DNA of 64,000 nucleotides. Origin: Apteryx mantelli (taxonomy: Eukaryota; Chordata; Aves; Apterygiformes; Apterygidae). The notes under the pieces are model-generated. The model did not search any database. It worked only from the letters and a program-made list of their open reading frames with translations, and was not told the DNA's origin. The position numbers and the translations under genes were made by a program. This document shows, piece by piece, positions 50,612-62,600 of this stretch. Positions within the stretch are counted from its first letter, which is position 1. Each line of letters opens with the position of its first letter. The DNA is taken from assembly GCF_036417845.1 (NCBI RefSeq), contig NC_089994.1:18990001-19054000 (forward strand), in the 5' to 3' direction.

Positions 50612-53600
50612 CTAGCAGGATAGGAAAGAAAGCAACAGTCAGGAGCAAGAACTTCCTTTGTGCAAGATCCCCTTCTACTCACAGGACATACTGATCACCA
50701 GCCTGGGGGCTGGGCATTGGGATCTTTGTGGCACTGGTATCCCACTAGCTAGAGGAACTTTAGGACTATTTCAGTAGAGCAAAGATACACAGAGTTAAAA
50801 CGGGCAACAAAACTGTGCAATGTATTGCCAGAAGGGCTGGCAGAAGGGAACCAGACCCTTTTTCTCAGGAGTCCTGGCATCGTAACAGGGAAACTATCAA
50901 CCACCTCACCTTCTGGGACCCACTCAGCAGCATTAATACCTATGCGTATGGCCACCCTCTCAGTATTTCCATCGCTGGCAGAGAAGTCCAGTACCTCAAG
51001 AGCTAAATATTCCTCATATGTAACATCCCTCCTTTCCTGGAGGAAGCACGCTCACTGCTGCTGTCCATAAGCAAGTCCCAGCACAGCACCCTGGCAGCAG
51101 GAACCATATGAGGTTATCTAGTCTCATGTGTAATGAATCTAAGACACGAGTGAGATATTGTAACCAAGATGCCTGAAGTCATTTACCTGTGAGAGGAGGG
51201 AACATAGCGAAGGACCCTGCATTTCTCCTTGACAGAGGAAAGTAGCAACTGATATGTTTGCCAACAACACTCTGTGACAACTCTTCATAAAATAAAGCAG
51301 TTTTAGTCATCTTGTTACTCAGTCTGATTCCCACATGAAGCTGCTTTTTTTGGGGTAACACAAAATATGCCAGCTTACCCAGCACTGAATTTAAAGAGCC
51401 AGTCAATCTAATGCTAAACAAGGAGTTCTCCAGCATTAAAGTGTATGATTCACATTCCCTTGGCAAGCAGTGTCAGAGAAGTGAAACAGATTAACTCCCA
51501 GAATCACCTTTAGCTCATCACATAGTGGGCAAACAAGCACGGCCAGGCAAGCAGAGTCTCTGAGCACACACAACATAACCACCCTGCTGGAGATCAGTTA
51601 CAGAAACAGGGTGGGTGCTGTAGCACAAGATCAACTTTAGCTGCTGCCGTGCGGAAAGGCTCTGACTGTGATAAGACCATCTTGCTTGGCGCATTACAAT
51701 TGAGTTTGCCACGCACATTACAGTGTGTTTCCAACCCAACAAGCCGTGCAAGAAAACAAAATCTAGGTTGCCAATTCTGGGCGCCTTTGGCTCCCAGCCG
51801 AGACACAAATTTATTAGGAACAGCTATATTTAAAACTGCATCTTAGAACCTTATGGTGCCAGGAACTGGCAACATTCTAACATTATATCTTAATCCAAAC
51901 CCTTGGCACAACTCAGCTGTGCCTTCAACTCACTTGTGTGGGTGCCATTCTAGCTTCGCAACACCCATATCAACCTACAGGCAGAATATCAAGCAGCCTA
52001 CATCTAAAGAGCAAACTTCAGGAAAAAAGGTGACATGACTGGCCTTTGACAAGAGATAGTGATGCAATTATAGCACATGCCAAACCTCACCAAGACTTAG
52101 AAAAGGGGTTCCCCCAACCTGCCTATTCTGTGTGCTATACAACTATCTTGTGCCTGGAAGAGAGGGGAAGTTATAAACAGATCTTACCTAATTATCATTT
52201 CTGAAACATCTGGAAAGTGACTGAAGTCAGAGTGGATCAGCGTAGCAGCTCTCAGGAAGTGCCGATCCATAGGGCCAGGTGTATGAGGCAGGTTGGCTGC
52301 AGAACGGGAATGAAGAGGATGTGTTAAAGCCCACCATAAAGCAGTCTGCCCCCATTTTATTGACGAGGAAAGGCTTCTGGACTGCAGACATTCAGGAACT
52401 GTGGGAGAACAGAGACTGGGCGATACCCTAAGTCCCAGGGTGATGTTAATGAAATTTGCCAATGGCTCGGATTTTGCTCAGCCATGCACAAACAAAAAGT
52501 CTGGTGTGCTTTTCCCCATGAGTACATAGATCAGAGGGGTGACAAGGAAGGCCTAAGACATGGGTTACCTAGAATCACTGGGGTTTCTCTCTCTTTCCCT
52601 AAAGTGATTCTTCTAAGCTGGAGAGTGCCGGGATACTGCCTGTGAGGCTGCCAGAAAAAGGGAAGCATTAGAATGAACTGGAGCAACACTTGCATGGGGC
52701 TTTCTGCATGTTTATGGTCTACCCATCAATCTAAGATAGCATTCTCCAAATTGCTGGCTACCATCTGCTTCCTGTAGCCAGAAACGACTGACAAACACTC
52801 TGTTGCACTGAGGGTCAAAAGGCATTACCATCAGGGATGAATGAAGTCGGGGGAGAGGGGAGGCCGGGGGCGAAGTGGATTTCAAGCCCTGTCGTCCTGT
52901 CCTTGGACGTAGCAGTTAGCAGAACCCCAAGCAACATGTTTCCCAATGAAGTGCCAGTGGCAGCTGCCCAGCCTCCATCTCCCAACAGCCTCTGGCTCTG
53001 ATCCAAGCTACAACTGCGATCAGCCAGCCTTGAGCAGATTACAAACTCGCACAGGACAAATCTTTCTCAATAGGACCTTATATCCAGGCCACTTCGTAGG
53101 GTAAGTTATACTAACTTAGCAAGCAATGTTTCAGAGAAATTGTGCGAAACATGAGAAAAGGTTACAATAAACCCTGTTCTCATATTGAATTCCTCTTCTG
53201 AAAAGACTGCTCTTCTGGAAGACGAAGACTTACCTGTGAGTACATTCTGAATGCAGTCATAGTGAATGAAACTGTAGGTTGCCTTGGCGAAAGAGGAGGA
53301 GTCTTTGGGCAAAGTCTCCCTCAGATGAACCTCAAGGCCATTTAGAGAAGCCAGACTGCTTTGGTACTGCAGACAGGGCAAAAAAAAGGCAAGTGTTAGA
53401 GCAGATACCCATGCCCTATGCAGCAGACACTTCCAAGGAGGTATTGGAGAGAGCTCTCGTGACTGACAGCAGGGCTAGACCTTTTCACACTCTGCTGCTG
53501 CTGCTGCCACCCAGGTTCCCACCCAGGAACCGCTGCGTAACTTGGGCAAAGAGGAAAGCACACAAGTCAGTACGACAGGGATACAGAAAAGGGCGATACA

Positions 53601-56600
53601 GCCTTAAAATAAGCCATTAAACCATCTGACGCCATTAATTACAGGAGAATGCAAGACTCCATTAATTCACTATGAAATATTACTCTCTAGGGCTCATTTT
53701 CACAGCCTGCTGTCCATGACTTTCAGTGGCAGCATGGAATATTCCTTTGTTTTTTGACTTAGAGGAAACCAGTTGCTATTATACCAGAAACACAGTATAA
53801 CATAGGGTGAAGTTTTATAGACTTGGACTGGATTTAATTGCCTGCAGTGTTTCATGCAGCACCCTCTCAATACAAGAGTAGATCTCCTTTTAGCTTCCAG
53901 CGCCTAAGTAAGAAGAATGGGCTTTCGGCCTCCCTTCTGAATTTCCAGCTAGCTCCAGTCTGCAGCCCATGCACTGGGGCATCATCAGAGGAAAACAAGT
54001 GGCACAGCCTCACCTGTGCGCTAATGACAGGTCCAGCAGGGACCAGATGGAGGCCTGAACAACACATTCCCAAAACAATGCAATAACGTAAAAGCCGAAC
54101 TACTTTATTGACCAGACTTTTAGCAATAAAGCCATCCTGGCCCTGTTAAGGCCTACTGCATCTCTGAATGAGAGTCTCTAAAACTGTGCACAGACTACTC
54201 TGCTGATACTAAAGAACATACTGCTTCACACAGCTTTCAGCAGGTAGGATTGCTGCCCTGAGCCACAATAGGAAAACGCATCCCTTTGCTGCTAAAAAGG
54301 AATGTGCAGAGGGGTGGACTGCCTGGCCAGGGCAGGGGCAAGAACTCCAGCTTGCAAGCTGCAACCTGCCTCCTGTCAAGTGCTAGGAAGATTAATTCTG
54401 TAATCCCCAAGCCTGTCCATGTTCTTTCCTCAGCCACAGAGAGGATCAAGCCTCCATTCAACACGCTGGCATTGCCTACCCTACCCTTGACCCTGCCGGT
54501 CACAGAACAGATTTACTTTTCCGTGCAATGTAATGAAGGGATAAGACCTGAAGACACGCACAAACTGAGTCTGAAAGCATTTCTGCGCCGTAGTGAAAGT
54601 CTGTATTAGAAACTGCTTTCCCAGTGGGATGATCTGTACGTCCTGCTGTTCTTAGCTGCACAAGTAGCATATTTTACCCTTCTTTGGTGTCATTCAGGGG
54701 CCTCAAAGTATTCGACAAACATTAATTATAACTGAGCTTTCACATCCCTGAGAGCTGAGGGTCATTTTTAATCTACAGATAAACAAAAGAACAGACAAGC
54801 TGAGGTTACGCCTCAAATCCACCGTGACGCTAGCAGCAGTACCTGGAAGTTACCAGCTCTGCCTCCTAGAATGGCAGAATATACAGCACATTTCTGCTAG
54901 GAAAGAACAAATACCCATACCTAGGGGAAGAACAGGATCGAAGGAACGCAGTCATGGTCAAAATTAAAGCTGTGTAAAAGTAAGATTTTGCTAAAATGGG
55001 ATCAAAAGCAAAATTACGTGTGATGGAAGACAGCGCATGTGGAAAAACTTAAGCCTGAATGGAACACGGTTTTGTGAAAACTGGGGCAATATATATAGGA
55101 AAATTGATTGCATTTTTGCTCTACCAAAAGAAGTACAGTGTACCAGTGTTATGTATTGGATCTCAAGGCTTAATGATCCGAATGACAAACTGTGCCAGGA
55201 TGGGCCCACCTTGCCTAGAGGCGGTTTTGCCTAGGTTTTTGATGGGAGGAGGATGTGCAATGTGTGCCTGTAACTAGCCAAGGGCTAACCTGAAGTAAAA
55301 AAGGGCGTTCCACACACTAGCTATATCCTTCAGACGTTCCTTCTCAATGGCAAATCAGACATAACACATGAGGTAAAGCACACACTGGTTTCCAGACACA
55401 GGATTACTGACAGGCAGGGGAGGGCCTGGCATCTCCGGGAGCCTTTGCACCCGTACAAGCTGCTGGGAAGCACCCCCGGCCTCAGAGCACGGTAGAGCTG
55501 CAGTACCAGCCTACCAGACTGGAGGCACAACCAAAAAAACCCAGAGAGCTGAGGGTATATGTAAAATAACAATGACCTTTAGTTCCCAAGAATGTCAATT
55601 CCCACACGCCTGCATGCCCCCTTTCCCTCCCCCCACCAGAGAAGATGTTCAAGACTGGGAGCCAGCGTGTGCCAGCCTATTTAAAATGGGCAGAAAAGGA
55701 GACAGAGGCAGCTCTGGCACCAAAGGCTAAAGCTGCACCTTCTGGCCTCTGCTGATTTTGCGGCGCTGCACGGAGGTGGCATCCCCCTGTTTACAGGGGG
55801 TCACCGGCACAACCTCCGGCTCCTGTGCAGCTCAGAAGAAAGAAGAGTAACCTTGAGGCTTTACTAATGCTGGGAGGCAGCATTAGCCTGAGCTTTCCTC
55901 CACCTTCCAGTCTGACAGTTAAAGAAATGAGGTTGTTCCTATGGCAACTGGCATATCAAACGGGCCTCTGCAGCTTTGACTCAGCTCCCTGGTTGGGGGA
56001 GAGGCAGAGGCCAGGCGTCAGCTCTGCAGACTAATACTTCACAGGGAAATGCCGGGAGCTGGTATGTCCTTCCCCCACACTTGTAAACGGCTCATTAACC
56101 GCATCTCACCGCTGGGCAGGGAAGCCTGCACACAGGAACAAAACCAGCAGCAGGAGTCATTTTGGGTTGTCCTGGTACATCACCTGTATGAAGCACCCAA
56201 ATGGCACCCTTTGCTCCTGACACAGGTTCCCCTGGAGAGAGCACCGCCAAGGAGCAGCAGGCTAAGGATTGACAGCCAGACATTCACTTAGAAGGGAAAC
56301 ACTTCTGCAGCTTGCTGCCAGACACAAGTCTCACTGATGCTTCCAGAGTGAGAAGCTGTGACATACAAAGTGGAGGTTAAACAACACAGAACAAACCTTG
56401 TTTTCTGAATGCCACGATAAAACCGACAGGGTTTCCCTACAAACCCCCAACACAACACAGGCCTTTGGCAGCCTGTGGGGCTGTCCCAGGGTCACATCAA
56501 CACATTCTGCTCAAGAGTGCTGTATTGGCACTAACAGACAATAAAAGGCTGTGGGGGTTATCTATAATAATGCTCTCACCTCTCAGGCTCGCTGCCTTAC

Positions 56601-59600
56601 GTTTGCTAACAACCTCCAGTATATCTCTGGTTGCAGTGGCTACCCCTAAGCCAAATGGCCTTGGGAAAGAGATGGGAACGAAGATTCAATGCTCACTTTT
56701 CAGTTCTAACCCCTGTTCCATACCACCACAAGTCAAACAGCAGAGAAAATATCTGCAGATTTGGAAGGTCTTCCTGCTTACCACATCTTCAATGGAGCTC
56801 TGGTCATCTTTGAAGTGATCCTCAGCCAGCAGGGAGAGCACTAGCCCCTTAATGCAGTGAACATACAAGCTCATCCTAACTGGTTGGCCCTGTTTGCCTG
56901 AATCAACACCACCCTGAGCTCCCAGGCTGTCCACCTGAAAAGGCGAGCAACTCTCCCCGCTGCTGGGGCAGCCTGTGTTCTCTGCTGGGTCACTGGGTAG
57001 ACTCTCCTGGACATCTGTGGCAGGCAGCCAACTCCTGCTTTTGTCCTCTGGCTGTACAACAGTGGTCGGATGATCCAAACCACAGACATTACCACCAGTT
57101 GCACTACTGCTTTTTCCAGGGATGCTATTTTGGCTGACAGTCCCTTGCTTGTCTTGTTCACTTGACTTCCTTCTGCTTAGTTCTTGAACAGGAGAGCAAA
57201 TAGATGGACTGCCACTGGCTGCAGGACACCTTTGAAAACTATGCTGTTTAATAGCAAAGTCCACAACAGATTCCCCCATGCTCTGACTCTCCTGCTCCTG
57301 AACATAAGGGTTTAGAAAAAAAAAGCCTTCCAGAGATGAACCTGTAGTCTGAGCATATTCAGCAGTATGGAGTTTGGAAGTGCTTGGCAGCTCCTCCAGG
57401 TGTGTCTCTGATGAGAAGGATGCTCTTCTACTCAGCTCTGGGCTTTTGCTGCCTGGGGTGTTCAGTTCTGCAGCTGGAGAGTTCTTTGTACTGGCTTCCA
57501 GTTCAAGGAAGTCCTTCAAAGGACCTGTGTTTGCAAGGCTGCCTGTCTGTAGAGCATCTTCTGGTGCAGCTGTGCTTGAAGCCTGCTCACGAGACTCCTG
57601 TACAGAGGTACTATTCAGGTCTTGGTTTTCAGGAACCCCTGTTGATTCTGAAGTTACCTGGGAGCAGAGAGTATCCTTTTCTTCTCTAGGACTTGCTGGG
57701 GACATGGATGACCTAGCAGGAGATGAAAAGTTGATTAAACTACTGATTAGCACCTGTTTTGGGTTACTAATAACAGTACTGACCTATTCTCTGCTACAAA
57801 GCACATCTACCTCTGCAAAGAATGGGCTAAGCTCTGACATAGGTGAAAAGCATGGGCCTCATACATCACAGGCCCCTGGAAATGCTGCTCCCTTATTCAC
57901 AAAGCACAAGGGTTTTAAACAGAGCATGATGAACTGAGAAACAACAGAACATCACAGTTGGTCTTGAGAAACAATTTTGCTTTAGGCTGCTTCACAACAG
58001 TAGATACCACATATTTTGTCCAGCCTAAAAGGCGTCAGGCAGTCTTAACAGCCAGGTGATAGAGTTTGAATTAGTGTCAGATCAAACAATTAACAACGGC
58101 TAGTGAGGACACGCTGCCACATGCTAGGTCACTTGCTGCAAAAACCTCTTCAAGCCTCAAATTCATTCCCTACCTAGTCATCCACTCCACTGGAAAGTCT
58201 CGGAGCACTGAGACTTCATCTTCTGTTAGGAAAACTGGAATGATACGAACTCCCTGTGGCAATGAAGAATCTGCAAGAGCAATGCAGGTTGGAGGAATTA
58301 AATTAACATGTCCCAGCATAATGAACAGAAGCCAAACTCCATCAGCACAAAGGCTTCTGCGGGAAGGGAAGGCATGCTCTCGTCCTGTATCCTGGGTCAA
58401 CCTGGGAACTGGCAAAATCTGACTAGGCAGCATTTTCCCATCCACTTAACATCTGACACAGTTAAACTTTTCCTTAGCTTTTTCCTAACTATCCTGGCAG
58501 CATATCTATAAACTGATGCTAAAAAAGGGTAAGTGAAGATTTGGACTGAAAGCACCAGTCATCTACCCTCATGGTGCCAGCAGTGGCCAAGTAGACACAT
58601 GGGGAACTGCAGTTAAAATAGATGTGCTGGTAATCTGCAGAAATCGTGATTCAACCCAAAAGAGCAAACTCCTTTGCTTAGCTGAAGGAACTAGATCTGG
58701 CTACACAACTCCCCCTGGCACTCACTGGCCAGAAGCAGCAATACCCTCAGCAATATATTTTTGCATTCAGCAAGAGCTTCAACATGAATCCCAGAAAACC
58801 AACTCGTGCTCTCACTGCAGAGAGAATTCAGCCCCAGAGGGTTGCTTATACACTGCTGCTGTGCACTTGGCAATCAGCACTCTGCAGCTGGATGCTCACC
58901 AGGCTCCCGCTGCTCCTCACCTCCAGGCTCACTCTGAAAGAAAAGCCAAGAATCAGCTTTGCAGCATGACTCAACACTTGCCATCAGTGCTATCGTGACA
59001 CCTCCTCCAAGCCTACACAGAGAACAACAGGAGTTCTCCCTGTGACTACACAGGATACCAGACCAAAGAGCAAATGCTGTGATTGGTTTACCGTGTTGTG
59101 CAATGATTTGTTCCTTATGCAGCCCTCAAATTCAAGGGGACTTTCCAACAACCAATACAGCTCAAATCAAGGACAAATATCACAATCTGCCATTACTGAC
59201 TACTCAGGGCACAAAAGCTTAGTCCATTCTCTTAACCAGAGTCAAGGTAGAGGCTTTACTCATGTCTAGATCTTGATAGCTTTTTTGTAGAACTCGAATC
59301 ATGTAAATACTTAATTTTTAATAATTTTTAATGGAAATGAAAAGTGTTCCATTTGTCACTCTTAGATATTCGTTATGAACATTTAGTACTAATTATCCAA
59401 ATCTGGGTAAAACACTAATCAAACATCACATAGAGAAGAATTCCTGAATTCAGTAGCCAAAGTACTGGAAAAAAGCAAATTCCTAGTGTAGAAGTCCAGA
59501 AATCTTACTCAATCTCAGCTCATAAAAGCTTTTAGTATCAGTATCAATATTTGTTCTTCTCGGTAACTGTGCATGTAAGATGTATGCGTGAAGAGCTCCC

Positions 59601-62600
59601 AGACTGTGCCACACAGTGTGTATCTGCATGCAGTGAATTTGTTTAGCAGTATACCTGGCCTGAAGATTCATTGCCCTGGAGGAGAACTTTGGCAGTAAGA
59701 GGAGGTGGCAGCTGGGTACTCACAATCCTAAAAGAATAAAATAAAGTCATTAATGAGCAGAGTATCATTTTCTCAAGCTCAGCTGTAGACTACCATCACT
59801 CAGGACAGGCATAGGCAACAGTAGTGCTCTAACTAGACAGCTACGAGCACTCTGAGCAAAACCGATAGTGTTGCAGGGCCCCATTTCACAGCTAGGTGAT
59901 CTCTGGAGGAGTCCCTGAGGTTCTGTCAAACCCATCTCTCTCAGGTGGGCTCAACACTCTGCAAGGGTTGAAGGGCCAAGCTCAGACATGGGGTGTAACT
60001 AACACATTCCCGCACAACAAGAACATGTGCTGGATGACCTTCAAGACTTCTGGATTTTTTTTCTTTTCTTTAGGTCAGTTCCAATCCAAACTCAGGAAAG
60101 GCAGAACTGCCTGTTGGTATTTAATTTTGGCCAACAAATTTGGTTTTGCTGAGTCAAGAAACCATTACCTAAGACATATCAATCCATATACGCAACAGGC
60201 TTTCTGCCACTCCCTGCAAAGCTGTGAGCAGTGCAGAAGGTTTAGGAAGACCAGCGCTCATTGTACTGCAATAAAAGTCCCTCGTGCAGGACTTGCAAAG
60301 GAGTTCTTGGTCTTTCCGTTTACATCCTGTTGAGATCCACATTCTGTAGATTCTCTGAAAGACTCTAAAGAAGGGAAAGTTCAACTCAAGTACAAAGCTC
60401 TTTGCAGTGTTTCAGTAAGGTTCAGAGCTCAGTGAAGTCTGATGATATTTCATGAAAAAATCTCTACTAGGCAGAACAGCAACATAACAAGACACACATT
60501 GGCGATGAGCACCGGCACATGACAAGACTCAATTCTCCAGCCAGACCTTCGTTTTCATCGCAACAAGCAGCCAGTGTTAAGGATGCTACAGTGACTTGTG
60601 CTCAGTGCCCTGCTTGCAAGCATGAGATCATTCCCTCAAAAATGCCTGGCCTACTTCTGTCAGACCCGGAAATATGCACACATCATGGCATCTCTCCAGC
60701 GCTCATAAAGGGTTTTGCAGGCACAGTATATGTAACCTTTTAACAGTACCCAAAGGAAAAAAGTGCTTGAGTGCTATTGCCAAGAAATTCTCAAAATTTC
60801 CCATCTCTTGCCTTTCAAAGACACCTTTGAGGCTCTCCTTGCTGTGGTTCAAATGCCACATCTGCAGCATCTTCAGCTGTCTATGATCTGTCTTTGTGCT
60901 GAACAAAGTCAACATTTCTTGTGGGAAATTCTGGTTCATTCTTCTACATCATTTCTGCCAGCATAGATAGTGGTCCTGGCCAACAAATCAGTCAAAAATA
61001 TATACATACACATACCCACATGCACTGAATTTGCAAGACAGCAAAGAAAACACTAAGAAGGAGAAAAGAGTAATGTTCACACATGTTATCCTGATTTGTA
61101 CAGGGCTTTTACAGCAGCATTTTATAGAACCCAGCACTTGGAAAGCTCTGCAACTTAGAGACATGCCATCCCCTAAAAAGGGCAAAAGCACTTGCCAACA
61201 CCAAAATGCTTATGGTTTTCATGTCACAATCCAGGGATGATCCCAGCTCTGGAGAATCTAAAGTACAATGTGAAAGGTGTCTAAAATACTAGAACATGTC
61301 AGAACCAGGTCACCGGATTCTTTTCTCAGCTATGTTACTACTGACTTCAACACTGGCACATCGGAAGTTCAGGAGCCAACCTTTCTGCTAAGTATCTTTC
61401 AACTGTTCAAGAAAAGTAAAGTTTGTGCCTGAATAACGTGCTCATATGGACATTAAACTTACTTTTCTTGGTGACTTCCACCTAAAAGGTCTAAGAAGTT
61501 AGGTCTTCATGTCCCATTGAATACCAAAGACAGTAGAATACCTACTAAAACCTAAACCTTAAATTTCTTCATGCTTCGGTTTCTCCTGCTGATAAACAGA
61601 GATAACAATTTACCCTCTTTGAAATACACCAGCAGATGGGGTTTACACCGTCTGAAGCACTAATGTTCCTGCCAGTTACAAACAGCAGCTCTGCCTGTAC
61701 AGCAAGTGCCCTTGCTCTGCTCCCCGGACGCACTCTGGGATCACTTAGAGGGGGCAGCATCAACAGGCAGGTTAATCCTTTGGGTAATGCCTGGTTACTT
61801 ACAAGCCTTTGTAGAGAATGCAGCCTGCCAAGACATGGGGAGACCGCTGGCAAGTTTGTAAGATGAGAGCTGCTTTCAGTAAGAGCAAGGGATCCACCTG
61901 GAGAGGGACAAACAGAAGAAGTTAAGCCAGAGAATCCTGCAAAATGCTCCAAGCAGCAAATAAAAATAAAACCACTAGCACTAAGGCAGGCCTAGAGCTA
62001 GATGCAACAGAGGACAGACTTCTACCTTGGTTTTGTCCAGATTCCAAAGAGAATTGAAAATCTTGTGGAGGTCACTGGTGTTTGTTTGGATATGTTCAAT
62101 ATACTTGTCCCACTGCTTGCTCAGTTCCTCCTGAGAAAATGCCTGGGGACAAGAAAAATCCATATGGCTGTCACTCCACAGTCCCTAATGCATTCAGGAT
62201 GATTAGATGCAATCAGTCTGGGACAGTAATTGTAAATGGCAACTCTTATGAGGATAAGGAGAAAGAAGACAGGAGAACTTTAGACTGAACATCTAGGAAA
62301 CTTCTCTGTCATGGGATATGCCAGCTGAAGGATGGACCAGGGGAACTTCATCACTTGAGACTGAGAACAGCAGCATAGAAGGGAGACAGCAAATGACCAC
62401 ACTGCCTCAGTGCAACAGGGGGATGGGCCTGGTCCCAGTTATGGGACCAATATGGGCCAATATATGCGGTGTCCAAGATCTCTTCCCAGCCAGAAACATC
62501 ACAGCTGTTGATCTTTAATTACCGTGTAAGCATGGTGCACAGGTCCATTGTAAAACCTGAAGAGGCCGATCAGCTGCTCCAGAAACCGTCTACAGCTGAC

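Larger units (their letters stand above)
50612..56781 (-). other. HPS4: HPS4 introns between the last four coding exons
   Basis: Introns of 1576, 937 and 3415 bp (50612-52187, 52297-53233, 53367-56781). No further exon supported. The longest holds a MIR-like candidate relic (54705-54890) and an RFX-type X-box (55935-55948). Confidence 0.8.
57713..62522 (-). other. HPS4: HPS4 central introns
   Basis: Introns 57713-58173, 58271-58899, 58934-59654, 59728-61802, 61898-62025 and 62143-62522. No additional coding exon recognised, and frame continuity across the annotated exons leaves none required. Confidence 0.75.

Noticed and set aside
51179-51466. 95-codon minus-strand ORF within HPS4
   Set aside because: It lies in an HPS4 intron. 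The flanking exons join in frame without it, and its sequence does not match HPS4.
57374-57937. 187-codon plus-strand ORF
   Set aside because: It is antisense to the large HPS4 exon; HPS4 is strongly supported on the other strand.
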